A DNA stretch of 64,000 nt, taken from assembly GCF_011764505.1 (NCBI RefSeq), contig NZ_AP022839.1:2835001-2899000 (forward strand), given 5' to 3'. This document shows, piece by piece, positions 7,826 to 17,462 of the stretch. The position numbers and the translations under genes are program-made. How positions within the stretch are numbered: position 1 is the stretch's first letter; each line of letters begins with the position of its first letter. Source of the stretch: Legionella antarctica. GTDB taxonomy: Bacteria; Pseudomonadota; Gammaproteobacteria; Legionellales; Legionellaceae. The notes under the pieces are model-generated. The model was not told where the DNA came from. It saw only the letters and a program-made list of their open reading frames with translations, and made no database searches.

Positions 7826-9367
7826 TTAAGGGGTAAAAGCCCGAACACACCTAACCCGAAGATCGAAGTTCTTACTGCCGCCGTCCTGGACGCCACTGCT
7901 GAAGACCTGGAGCCAGGCGAAGTCCGTAGGAAAGCCGGAAAACTCGGTAGAACTCCAGTAGAAGTCACCGGCAAAACCGCCTAAACCATTCGTATGCAAC
8001 GTTGTATATAAGTTGGGATTGGTAGTGCCACAACCCGCATCAGTTCCTCCTGGTGGATTGGAATATCGTCCCAACTCGCAAATCGCCGGCATGAACCAGT
8101 CAGTAAACCCCTGTTCACTCTTGTTTCGACAGGCCTGCGCTGCCGGATATTGACCTACAGGGGTTTCAAGCGCATTGGTGTTACTTAATCCATCCGTGAT
8201 ACTGTCCGCTGCCGTATTATCGAATAATGTTGCCCATTGGAAAAAAAAGTCTGCTGGACTTTCTTCTTCATCCGTTAATGCGGCCACTTTCCCACCAATG
8301 CTTTGTGTGCTGGGTGTGGCATTATCCACAGAAAACAAAAAACCCCCTTGATAAATACAACCGTATCCTAACACCAAGACATTAACGTCCGTAGATGGCG
8401 CATTATCTGCAGTTACTGTGACCGTTGTTGGTACAGGCGCAGTTCCTGGCGCAGTAGTGCAGGCAGAGCTTAAAGAATCCAAACTGGCATTAATGCCTGG
8501 GGTGATGGTGATGTCGCAGGTGGCTCCGTTATTCAGTGTGCCCATACAGGCATTACTGGTAATTGACGTTCCAGCAGGAAATCCGGATGTACTCACCTGT
8601 ACGTTGTTTGCTGGTATTGAGCCCGTATTTTCTATTCGAATGATGCGCGCAGTGCCAGAAAGGGCTGGGTCTGCTCCTGGATTGTTAATTGACAAAGCCA
8701 AGTTTTGCGTGAGAGGAGACAGGGTTGTCTGATTAAAGGTTACCTCTATAGCATGATTAGCCTGGATATTGTTCAACTGGAAGCTCGTGCCACCATTTTG
8801 TACCACATTGCCATCCAGCAGCCACTGATTGACTCCGAAACCGGTATTGGGTGTTGCCGTAAACGTCAGGCTGCTGCCAGCATTGACCACCTGTGCTGTT
8901 GTGGGGGAAATGGAGCCATTCGCACCCGCCGATGGTGCCACGGTGAATTGCTGCACCGGTGGCGGCGTTGCCAGGTGAATACGCAGGATATTGGCTGAAC
9001 TCGGCTGGTAACACTGCAGGTCATTGCCCTGTTGGCATAAAACAGGGCCGCCCAATACATCGCCCAGCAGGGCAGAGCCATTGATATTGAGCGTCAGCGT
9101 ACAACTTCCTTTAGCTGGAAACTGGCAGGGTGCGCCCTGAATCACCCCTGCAATGGGTTTCATCACCAGGTTTTTGGCTCTCGAGGACTGATTTTGTACC
9201 GTGTAAATCACCTGTGCACTGCCCCCTTTAGCTACGGTAATCTCGGTTGGTGTTTGCGGCACAAACGTCCATAAGGGCTTCGCCGCCTGCGCACTTGCAA
9301 GCGTCAGACAGGAGAATAAAACGGTCAGTATTGCATTGCTGAAAAATGTCTTTGTTTTCTCTAGCAT
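7826..9367 (-). CDS. DGR target: exported variable DUF1566 protein
   Basis: A 513-residue exported protein diversified at its C-terminus. Order of parts: signal peptide (hydrophobic to ~25, likely cut after ASAQA; an LFSC lipobox-like tetrad is also present), a Pro/Gly-rich beta region to ~140, an InlB-B-like repeat (GANGSISPTTAQVVNAGSSL to EVTF) around 155-210, an Ig-like anchor domain to ~320, and a C-terminal DUF1566/Lcl-type C-type-lectin fold (FTDWFMPAICELGRY, YWSSTEF, RVRCVRAF) containing VR. The ribosome site AAGGAT precedes the ATG. It follows the barrel protein by 11 bp, suggesting co-expression and display at the outer membrane. It resembles the known Legionella DGR target LdtA in plan. 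Confidence 0.92.
   Translation of the reverse strand: MLEKTKTFFSNAILTVLFSCLTLASAQAAKPLWTFVPQTPTEITVAKGGSAQVIYTVQNQSSRAKNLVMKPIAGVIQGAPCQFPAKGSCTLTLNINGSALLGDVLGGPVLCQQGNDLQCYQPSSANILRIHLATPPPVQQFTVAPSAGANGSISPTTAQVVNAGSSLTFTATPNTGFGVNQWLLDGNVVQNGGTSFQLNNIQANHAIEVTFNQTTLSPLTQNLALSINNPGADPALSGTARIIRIENTGSIPANNVQVSTSGFPAGTSITSNACMGTLNNGATCDITITPGINASLDSLSSACTTAPGTAPVPTTVTVTADNAPSTDVNVLVLGYGCIYQGGFLFSVDNATPSTQSIGGKVAALTDEEESPADFFFQWATLFDNTAADSITDGLSNTNALETPVGQYPAAQACRNKSEQGFTDWFMPAICELGRYSNPPGGTDAGCGTTNPNLYTTLHTNGLGGFAGDFYWSSTEFSGFPTDFAWLQVFSSGVQDGGSKNFDLRVRCVRAFTP
7840..7986 (-). repeat. DGR variable repeat (VR)
   Basis: The 3'-terminal copy of the 147-bp repeat, lying inside the end of the target gene. 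It encodes the last ~48 residues of the protein. The 22 substitutions relative to TR alter 15 codons (13 Asn and 2 Asp template codons), giving Phe, Asp, Leu, Val, Ser and Gly at surface positions, while framework residues such as YWSSTEFSG and LRVRCVR are unchanged. The initiation-of-mutagenic-homing sequence is the invariant 3' part (complement of about 7840-7862). Confidence 0.96.
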
Positions 9368-9378
9368 GATTTTTATCC

Positions 9379-10128
9379 TTATGCCACGTAAGTAAGATTG
9401 ACCAACACCCCATTGGTGTAAAGGTGATTGAGTGCTAATCCTGAATTCATAGTCTGCCCAAAAGCGCGACCCAGTTCGCTTTTACCCCAGTCGGCAAACT
9501 CATATCCAACCCCTACCTGCCAGTGGTCATTGAGCGACTTTTGCACGCCAGCCCCCAGCGTGTAGGTCAATGCGGTTTTTGTGTGGTCTGTAAAATTGGC
9601 ATTGGGTAAGGCTTCAAAAATCAAGGGTGTGTTGGTGAATTCATGAGTGCGGTTAAAACCAACGCCAAGGCTCGCGCTCACCCAGGGCATGAGCCAATAG
9701 CCTTTATCAAGCAGAAGTTTTCCTTTTGCCGCTATGCGCGTGTTGCGTACTTTATATTGGTAGCTGTAATTATCAAATTGAGGGTCGGCATCATCCCAGA
9801 TAATGCCCTGAAGATGGGCACTGCCGGTGGTGGTCACTGCCAGTCCCAATTGACCCAACCACTGGGAGGATAATGACTTTTGTATCCCCACAAACAGCTC
9901 ACCTGATGCTAATGCATTGGTCGATTTTCTGGCCGCATACGTCTTTTCAATTTCCGGAGCCAAATAAAAAGTCTGAGTCTCCCCACCACGAGCCCAAACC
10001 GGGCCTGCGCTCACAGAGCCTACCCAGGTCCAGTCTTTGATGGCCATGACAGGCCCCATAGTGCCAGCTGAGGCTGTACTTCCCAGCACTCCTGCCGTGA
10101 TGAGAGAAAGAACTAAGCGATGCTTCAT
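9379..10128 (-). CDS. Outer-membrane beta-barrel protein in DGR operon
   Basis: A 249-residue protein with a signal peptide (MKHRLVLSLITAGVLGSTASA) followed by alternating aromatic/hydrophobic beta strands and a C-terminal strand ending LVNLTYVA, typical of 8-stranded OmpW/opacity-type barrels. Strand-like stretches such as WQVGVGYEFADWGKSELG and LTYTLGAGVQKSLND are visible. It is first in the DGR operon, 11 bp before the target gene, so it may help locate or anchor the variable protein at the outer membrane; that is inference. The ribosome site AAGGAACG precedes the ATG. The ATG overlaps by ATGA the stop of an upstream open frame that contains the heptamer repeat at 10330. Confidence 0.85.
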   Translation of the reverse strand: MKHRLVLSLITAGVLGSTASAGTMGPVMAIKDWTWVGSVSAGPVWARGGETQTFYLAPEIEKTYAARKSTNALASGELFVGIQKSLSSQWLGQLGLAVTTTGSAHLQGIIWDDADPQFDNYSYQYKVRNTRIAAKGKLLLDKGYWLMPWVSASLGVGFNRTHEFTNTPLIFEALPNANFTDHTKTALTYTLGAGVQKSLNDHWQVGVGYEFADWGKSELGRAFGQTMNSGLALNHLYTNGVLVNLTYVA

Positions 10129-10149
10129 AAACGTTCCTTGTATAATACA

Positions 10150-10744
10150 AATGATTTATTAAATGGACTTAAACAACAGGCAGCGGCAATCGATTTCAAT
10201 AACAAGCGAATAAATGGACTAATACGCATCGCTGAATAAAAACTGAGCAAAAGGATAGGCAAGAACCCTGAACAAAGGAAATACACACAATAAAAAATAA
10301 TAGAGGACATTGAAAATAAGGAAAAAGCTATTGCTGATTGCTGATTGCTGATTGCTGATTGCTGATTGCTGATTGCTGATTGCTGATTGCTGGCAATCGT
10401 CCCGTCATTGGACCTTACCAGCAATCCTTTTTTGATATCTAATCGATAGTTCATTCCCTGCATCAGCAATCCTATATTTTTACTTGGCGTTAGTGAGTAT
10501 TGAAAAATTACTCTTAATTATGATACTTTGTTCATGATTTAAAATCAAAAAAATTCCTTCGATTTTTATTCCTCAAACTTGCCCAAATCATTTCGCGACA
10601 GCGACAATTTATCCACAAAATCTGTGGATAATCCTGTGTACAGATCCTAAAATGCCTTATAAAACCAATCTATTTTAGGATGACTTAGAACTTACCAAGC
10701 TGTTATGAAATCAGAAGAAACATTTTATATAAGGATATAATAAT
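10150..10744. other. Intergenic region between DGR operon and GNAT gene
   Basis: About 600 bp, AT-rich. It holds the heptamer array, presumably the promoter of the minus-strand DGR operon, and at 10584-10605 a 22-bp sequence (core TTTCGCGACAGCGAC) that recurs inverted at 4270-4291 inside the group II intron. No convincing protein or RNA gene is seen apart from the frame through the heptamers. Confidence 0.6.
10330..10392. repeat. Heptanucleotide tandem repeat, nine copies
   Basis: Nine perfect head-to-tail copies of ATTGCTG (63 bp), about 200 bp upstream of the barrel-protein start. Because 7 is not a multiple of 3, gain or loss of a unit would change reading frame. A minus-strand frame (10469 to 10125) currently crosses it as the seven-residue period SNQQSAI and stops in ATGA at the barrel-protein start codon. 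Confidence 0.95.
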
Positions 10745-11704
10745 ATGTTATTCATAATAAAAGAGGCAACACTCGAAGATTTGGCAACAGTTTTAACCTT
10801 TAATTCACAAGCAAATATAAATAAAGAAACAGAATTATCAATTGACACCGCAGTTCAATTATTTAAACAAATGAAATCATATCCTGACTACACCTTGTTC
10901 ATCATCATGGAAGAAAACCGTATTGTTGGATCCTTTTCTTTGTTAATAATGGATAATTTGGCCCATCAAGGAACGCCTTCAGGGATAATCGATAATTTAG
11001 CAATAGATGTTAACGTAAAACAGCTGGGCATAAGACAAGCAATGCTGGATTTTTCTATCAAGTATTGTCACGATCGCCAATGTTATAAGTTAACACTTCC
11101 CAGTAATGAGTTTATAACTGACGAATTGTCTGATTTTGAACACCATGGCAAGTGCTTTGTGATGGATTTTGAGAATAAAACCAAGAAAGAGAAAAAAAAT
11201 ATATCATTTCTCTCTATTATCACCAGCTTAAAAATACGTGAAGCCACTAGAGAAGATCTTCCTGAAATTCTCGACCTTTATGCTCAGCCTGGGATGGATG
11301 ATGGAAGTATATTGTCAACATTACAGGCCACAATCATGTATAAAAAAATGCGTTCTTATCCAAATTATAAAATTTTTGCCTGCCTTTCAGAAGGTTCTAT
11401 TGTAGGAACGTTTGCATTATTAATTGCACCTAATCTTATTCACAATGGCAATGCTTTAGCGATCATTGAAGATGTTATGGTAAGCCCGAAAACTCAAGGG
11501 AAAGGTATAGGAAAATTTATGATGAGTTTTGCTATCCATGCTAGCGAAGAGCTCAATTGTTATAAAATGGCTCTATCCAGTAACCTCAAAAGAGAAATGG
11601 CTCATAATTTTTATAAATCGTTAGGTTTTGAGGAAATAGGGGCCAGTTTTTTAATTAAACCACCCCATGAATTAACCATTGAATCGATTGCTGCAAAAAT
11701 ATAA
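10745..11704 (+). CDS. Tandem GNAT N-acetyltransferase
   Basis: A 319-residue protein made of two GNAT folds (about 1-150 and 160-310) that are similar to each other (KEATLEDLATVL against REATREDLPEIL; SYPDYTLFII against SYPNYKIFACL). The second half keeps the acetyl-CoA pyrophosphate-binding loop VSPKTQGKGIGKFMM and the FYKSLGFEE motif. In the first half the loop is degenerate (VNVKQLGIRQAML) and the FYxxxGF element is missing, so only the C-terminal domain is likely catalytic. It stands alone after the DGR region. The substrate cannot be told from sequence. Confidence 0.85.
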   Translation: MLFIIKEATLEDLATVLTFNSQANINKETELSIDTAVQLFKQMKSYPDYTLFIIMEENRIVGSFSLLIMDNLAHQGTPSGIIDNLAIDVNVKQLGIRQAMLDFSIKYCHDRQCYKLTLPSNEFITDELSDFEHHGKCFVMDFENKTKKEKKNISFLSIITSLKIREATREDLPEILDLYAQPGMDDGSILSTLQATIMYKKMRSYPNYKIFACLSEGSIVGTFALLIAPNLIHNGNALAIIEDVMVSPKTQGKGIGKFMMSFAIHASEELNCYKMALSSNLKREMAHNFYKSLGFEEIGASFLIKPPHELTIESIAAKI

Positions 11705-12111
11705 TCTTCTCAAAAGCTAGTATCCTGTCCCTGAGAGATGAGAACTGCAGGGACTGCTCATCTTTTAGTAACTTGTATCACATATTGGAGACTCAGCCAG
11801 TGAGCAAATCGGGCACTCATTCTTTGAGCAGACGAGCACTCTTAAGTGTCCTGCATTTTTAGAAATGCTTATCGCCATCTCTCCTGACTTTGAAATAACT
11901 TGCACTGAGTCGGAAGCCTTATGTTTAACTCCATTGATTTATCAAGAAATAAAGCAAGAAATCCAGAAGAGCAAAATAAACCAAACTGGATGAAGAGAAA
12001 AATTGCAATTAGTATTCACCTGAGAATTAAATTCATCAGTTTAGCTAACAAATTTTTAACTGAGTTTTTAAACTCAAAATGCTATTATTTCATTTTTATT
12101 ATTTAGTGCGA
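11705..12111. other. Intergenic region
   Basis: About 400 bp. A 7-bp inverted repeat GTCCCTG/CAGGGAC (11727-11754) lies just after the GNAT gene. A 61-codon open frame at 11921-12106 has no recognisable features or good ribosome site and is not called. Confidence 0.5.
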
Positions 12112-12131
12112 AAAAGCTCCACAGAGCTTTT
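12112..12131 (+). terminator. Hairpin before CDF gene
   Basis: Perfect 8-bp stem AAAAGCTC/GAGCTTTT with a CACA loop, ending in a short T run, 21 bp before the next start codon. It fits an intrinsic terminator or a leader hairpin. Confidence 0.5.
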
Positions 12132-12152
12132 AAAAACTGAAAAGGATTATCA

Positions 12153-13289
12153 ATGACTCAACACGATAGATATTGGCAAGCCAAAAAAATAACCCTGATT
12201 GGTGCTCTTGTAAATGCTCTCCTGGGGCTTATTAAGGTCATTGGTGGATTCATATATCACTCCCATGCATTGGTCGCCGACGGAATACATTCGTTTTCAG
12301 ATTTACTCACCGACGTCATGGTTTTATTTGCATCTAAATATGGCAGTCTTGATGCAGATGACTCTCACCCATATGGACATCAGCGCATAGAAACAGCAGC
12401 AACTCTGTTATTGTCTCTTTTTCTTATTCTTGCAGGCTTTGGAATTGCATGGGATGCACTTGATGAGTTGATAAAATCAAGCTCCACTATGCCTAATTGG
12501 TTATCATTGCCAATTATTTGCATTTCTATTTTAGCAAATGAAACTTTATTCCACTACACCCGTCATATTGGTAAACGTATTAATTCTCAACTAATTATTG
12601 CAAATGCCTGGCATCATCGTTCTGATGCAGCCTCATCAATCGTAGTACTTTTGGGATTAATAGGCAGCTTATCTGGATTTATATACCTGGATGCTATTGC
12701 CGCAGTTATCGTTGGATTGATGATTATCCAAATGGGATGGAGTTATGGCTGGAACAGTGTAAAAGAACTCGTTGATACAGCGGTTGGACCCGAGTTACTC
12801 GCTCAAATTGAACTGGTAATCCAAAATATAGATGGGGTTCAAAAAATTCATCAATTACGCAGCCGCTCTATGGGCAATGATGTTTTAATTGATGTCCATA
12901 TACTGGTTTCCCCCAAAATCTCTGTATCTGAAGGACATTATATAGCCCAACACGTACATAATGCTTTAGTCGACCAGATTGATAGTGTTTCAGATGTCAT
13001 TGTTCATGTTGATCCTGAAGATGATGAGATAAGCAGCCCCTCTTTGCATTTGCCAAGCAGAAAAGTGTTACAGGAACAATTACTTCGTGAAGTGCGTATA
13101 GACTTTCCCCAAATTATATTTTGGAATTTACATTATCTAGATGGAAAAATAAGTATTGATATAGCATGCTCTGAAGAGTTTACCCAATGGCATGCGTTAC
13201 ATAATCGAGTTATTTTAGCTTTGAAACTACAGGCTGATATAGATGAGGTGCGTTTATTTAGTTTGCATGAAATCATGCACCCTGATTAA
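12153..13289 (+). CDS. Cation diffusion facilitator (Zn/Fe/Mn efflux)
   Basis: A 378-residue CDF-family metal/proton antiporter of the inner membrane. Six transmembrane segments span roughly residues 10-205. Site-A metal ligands are visible in TM2 (ADGIHSFSDLLTD) and TM5 (AWHHRSDAAS), and the PYGHQRIE motif follows TM2. The cytoplasmic C-terminal domain (about 210-300) has the ferredoxin-like metal-sensing fold with the motif IHQLRSRSMGNDVLIDVHI; a further ~75 residues extend past the usual end, longer than FieF. It is followed by a ZIP-family transporter on the same strand, pairing metal export with import. The ribosome site AAAAGGATT precedes the ATG. Confidence 0.92.
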   Translation: MTQHDRYWQAKKITLIGALVNALLGLIKVIGGFIYHSHALVADGIHSFSDLLTDVMVLFASKYGSLDADDSHPYGHQRIETAATLLLSLFLILAGFGIAWDALDELIKSSSTMPNWLSLPIICISILANETLFHYTRHIGKRINSQLIIANAWHHRSDAASSIVVLLGLIGSLSGFIYLDAIAAVIVGLMIIQMGWSYGWNSVKELVDTAVGPELLAQIELVIQNIDGVQKIHQLRSRSMGNDVLIDVHILVSPKISVSEGHYIAQHVHNALVDQIDSVSDVIVHVDPEDDEISSPSLHLPSRKVLQEQLLREVRIDFPQIIFWNLHYLDGKISIDIACSEEFTQWHALHNRVILALKLQADIDEVRLFSLHEIMHPD

Positions 13290-13381
13290 ACGCCAGAATA
13301 AATCTGTCAGTCAAAAGCTAAAAAAGCTTGCTAAAACAGGCTTGTGAAAATAATATACACTTTTTGAAGCAGGAATATTCC

Positions 13382-14140
13382 ATGGTCTCGGCTACCAGTT
13401 TAAAAATAATTTTTGGTCTTACTATTTTTATAGTCATTCTTATGGCTGGCTGGTATCCTTTTAAAAAACGTATCCGTGACGATAAACACATTGATTTGCC
13501 TATAGGAGAAACTTTAGCTACCGGAGTTTTTTTAGGAGCTGCTCTCCTGCATATGTTGCCTGAAGCTAATAATTTATTTAAAGCAATGGGCTATAACTAT
13601 CCTTTTTCTTTTATTATAACCGGCACTGTCTTCCTGATTTTTTTATGGTTTGAACACTTGGGCAAAGAACTTTATCATCATCACAGTGCGGAACACCCCG
13701 CCTTTGCGATTTTAGCCTGGGCTATGCTTTCCGTACATTCTGTCATGCTCGGAGCGGCTTTAGGTCTAGCTCATTATAACTCCATGATCATCATGTTATT
13801 TCTGGCAATTATTACCCATAAATGGGCAGAAAGTTTTGCTATAGCCGTGCAATTAAACAAGAGTTCGTTGAGTACCAACAAAAGTATGTTGTTTTTTCTC
13901 TTATTCAGCGTCATGACTCCTTTAGGTATCTATTTTGGCTGGTATTTTGGGCATGGAGTAGAAACCAACTCGCTCTTTGATCCTGTATTAATAGCAGCTT
14001 CTGCAGGTACGTTTCTCTATTTAGGAACGTTACACGGATTGGAGCGCTGTGTCATGGTAGAGCGCTGCTGCAACCTGAGAGATTTCAGCTTTGTCATTAT
14101 AGGTTTTTTACTTATGGCATCAGTAGCTGCGTATGTCTAA
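13382..14140 (+). CDS. ZIP-family metal transporter
   Basis: A 252-residue polytopic membrane protein of the ZIP family, which imports zinc or other divalent cations. The metal-site helices are visible: LSVHSVMLGAALGLAH (TM4, His and Gly pattern) and ITHKWAESFAIAVQL (TM5, HxxxE). A histidine cluster (LYHHHSAEH) lies in the loop between TM3 and TM4. An upstream TTG at 13328 would add 18 residues, but the ATG at 13382 has a better ribosome site (GCAGGAA) and places the first membrane helix correctly. It follows the CDF gene by under 100 bp and overlaps the maf gene by 8 bp. Confidence 0.88.
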   Translation: MVSATSLKIIFGLTIFIVILMAGWYPFKKRIRDDKHIDLPIGETLATGVFLGAALLHMLPEANNLFKAMGYNYPFSFIITGTVFLIFLWFEHLGKELYHHHSAEHPAFAILAWAMLSVHSVMLGAALGLAHYNSMIIMLFLAIITHKWAESFAIAVQLNKSSLSTNKSMLFFLLFSVMTPLGIYFGWYFGHGVETNSLFDPVLIAASAGTFLYLGTLHGLERCVMVERCCNLRDFSFVIIGFLLMASVAAYV

Positions 14141-14738
14141 ATTTTTACAACAACAACCGTTAATTCTCGCCTCGGGTTCTTCCATTAGATCAAAACTTCT
14201 TAACTCGCTTGGTTTGCAATTTTCAGTTATTCCCTCAAACTGTGATGAGGAAGCATTGAAAAAAATGCATCAATCAAAAAGTATTGTTGATTTAGGCTTT
14301 GCTCTAGCGAAAACTAAAGCGCTGGATGTCAGCCAACATCATCCAGAATATTTTGTTATAGCTGCAGATCAACTCTGTGTTATTGATAACAAAATTCTTG
14401 ATAAACCCTTAAATCATCAAACAGCAACAAAGCACTTACAATTATTGAGTGGTAAAAAGCACCAACAAATTGCCTGTGTTTGTATTGCAAAAAACAATGA
14501 AATTATCTGGCAGCAACATGATATTGCGACTCTTTCAGTACGTAATTTAAATGAACAAGAGATAGATGCTTATCTGCACGGTGAACAGCCCTATTATAGC
14601 TGTGGCGCGTACCATTATGAAACTCAAGGTAAATGGTTATTTACAGAAGTAATAGGAAACGAAGACACCATACTTGGATTACCTCTCATGCCCTTGACGA
14701 ATGCGCTACAAAAACTTGGTGCCGTTCACCTTATTTAG
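14133..14738 (+). CDS. maf: Maf-like nucleotide pyrophosphatase (YceF type)
   Basis: A 201-residue Maf/HAM1-fold house-cleaning phosphatase that hydrolyses non-canonical nucleoside triphosphates. The N-terminal LILASGSSIRSKLL is the substrate-loop motif, IAADQLCVIDNKILDKP contains the catalytic Asp, and QLLSGKKHQQIACVCI and YYSCGAYHYETQG complete the family pattern. The ADQLC form is closer to the m7GTP-type YceF subgroup (SDQVC) than to the dTTP/UTP-type YhdE; this subgroup call is inference. It overlaps the end of the ZIP gene by 8 bp, suggesting translational coupling. Confidence 0.88.
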   Translation: MSKFLQQQPLILASGSSIRSKLLNSLGLQFSVIPSNCDEEALKKMHQSKSIVDLGFALAKTKALDVSQHHPEYFVIAADQLCVIDNKILDKPLNHQTATKHLQLLSGKKHQQIACVCIAKNNEIIWQQHDIATLSVRNLNEQEIDAYLHGEQPYYSCGAYHYETQGKWLFTEVIGNEDTILGLPLMPLTNALQKLGAVHLI

Positions 14739-14851
14739 CCCTTTAGGTGCACCCCGGTATCATGAGATTATAAAAGTCGATCCCCTGTCTATGTATATAG
14801 AATACTTGACAACCAAGACAGTTAGCAAAACAATACCTGACACATTATTAA

Positions 14852-16138
<1,287 letters not shown>

Positions 16139-16302
16139 CAGCGATGGTTGGGTTTGTTAGTGGCAATACCTTAAAGCAGCGCCACTAACTTATAATTCAA
16201 CCTAAACTAGCCAAATAATACATAATTACTTCTGCCAGATATTGCCCCTGGCCGCACTATGGTAATACAATAATCAAAGATACTTTAAAAATAGACAAAC
16301 TT

Positions 16303-16572
16303 ATGCGGCCCATATTCATTATCTTGATTATTGCTTTGGTTGTTTTACAACATAAGCTATGGCTTGGTGATGGTAATTTAATCCAATGGATAAGTCTTGA
16401 AAAAAAACTTGAAGAGCATCATAACGAAAATAATAAATTGGCGGCGCGAAATAGAGCCTTAGAAGCTGACGTCAAAGAACTAAAAAATGGTGATCAGGCA
16501 CTCGAAGAACAAGCACGCTCTGAACTGGGAATGATAAAAGAACATGAGATTTATTATCAGTTTGTTGATTAA
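16303..16572 (+). CDS. ftsB: Cell division protein FtsB
   Basis: An 89-residue bitopic divisome protein that forms the FtsQ-FtsB-FtsL complex and passes the constriction signal to septal peptidoglycan synthesis. An N-terminal membrane segment (IFIILIIALVVLQHKLW) is followed by a coiled coil (LEKKLEEHHNENNKLAARNRALEADVKELK) and the family C-terminal ARSELGMIKEHEIYYQFV. Its position right after eno is the standard gammaproteobacterial arrangement. The ribosome site is weak. Confidence 0.93.
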   Translation: MRPIFIILIIALVVLQHKLWLGDGNLIQWISLEKKLEEHHNENNKLAARNRALEADVKELKNGDQALEEQARSELGMIKEHEIYYQFVD

Positions 16573-16580
16573 AATAGTAA

Positions 16581-17462
16581 TTATACTGCGATTAAATCCA
16601 GGTTCTCTGGAGATTTGTTACCCCAAAGACTGAGTACGAATCCGCCTCCTCCTGAACCAGTGGGTTTAACAGCAATCGCCCCATCAGAAAATAATTGATT
16701 CATATGCTGTTGTAAACTTTCACTCACCAAACCCCATTGGTAAAAGCAATCTGCAGCTGTATTCATGGCTTTCGCCAGATGCTCCAAAGCCCTAACACCT
16801 CCTTGCTCCAAAACAGTTTTAGCTACTTGAGTTGCTTCAATCATTTGATTATCAATTTGTTGAGCAAGTGAAGGATTTTTATCCCACAAGTTTTGTACCT
16901 GTTGAATGCAATGAGAGGTAATACCAATTTGATTGCAGGAAGACAAAAACCACTTAGGATGGATTACCTGTTTCAAAGGTGTAAACGAACCGTCCTTAAA
17001 AAAAACACCTCCTTCAGATGCCACCCCAGCAATATCCAGTCCACTGCTTTTACCATGAAATAAATGCTCCAATTCTCTGGCAAATTTACTGACGTTATCG
17101 ACGCATATCATATCCTGAGCACAGAACCATCGACTCATAGCCACACAAAGAGAAGCCGAAGCACCCATTCCTACGCCAACAGGAATATTGCTTTCCAAAT
17201 GAAAGCGTCCATCCAATTGATTTATTGAGCGACCCAACAATTGCATTCCTTGTTCGAGCACACTCCAAAACAATAAATGCATATCTGCACCGCTACTCCC
17301 AGTATAGTCAGCACCTAAAGAACTGGAGCAAGCCTTATAACTCAAAGTCAGCTGTTTTTCTTTAATGGGAAATACCAAAGCTCCATGCCCTCTGACCACG
17401 GCATGCTCCCCTGCTAAAATCCATTTGCCAAATGTTGTAGTTTTAAAATCATAAAACATCAT
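16581..17462 (-). CDS. mvaK1: Mevalonate kinase
   Basis: GHMP-family kinase that phosphorylates mevalonate, first kinase of the lower mevalonate pathway. Motif 1 is FGKWILAGEHAVVRGHGAL, motif 2 is IPVGVGMGASASLCVAMS (nucleotide-binding loop), and motif 3 is KPTGSGGGGFVLSL. The frame is open to 17549, but the family N-terminus begins at MMFYDFKTTTFGKW, so ATG 17462 (or 17459) is chosen; this overlaps the end of the decarboxylase gene by 14 bp and implies coupling. It is the last gene of the minus-strand run that begins at pal. Confidence 0.88.
   Translation of the reverse strand: MMFYDFKTTTFGKWILAGEHAVVRGHGALVFPIKEKQLTLSYKACSSSLGADYTGSSGADMHLLFWSVLEQGMQLLGRSINQLDGRFHLESNIPVGVGMGASASLCVAMSRWFCAQDMICVDNVSKFARELEHLFHGKSSGLDIAGVASEGGVFFKDGSFTPLKQVIHPKWFLSSCNQIGITSHCIQQVQNLWDKNPSLAQQIDNQMIEATQVAKTVLEQGGVRALEHLAKAMNTAADCFYQWGLVSESLQQHMNQLFSDGAIAVKPTGSGGGGFVLSLWGNKSPENLDLIAV

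Noticed and set aside
10330-10392. Heptamer array considered as a replication iteron or CRISPR
   Set aside because: No spacing between units, no DnaA-like or Rep context; a simple sequence repeat is the better reading.
11921-12106. 61-codon frame before the CDF gene
   Set aside because: No ribosome site, low-complexity AT-rich composition and no homology that I recognise.
16156-16189. 9-bp inverted repeat after eno as an intrinsic terminator
   Set aside because: The loop is 16 nt and there is no T run; left only as a note in the eno entry.
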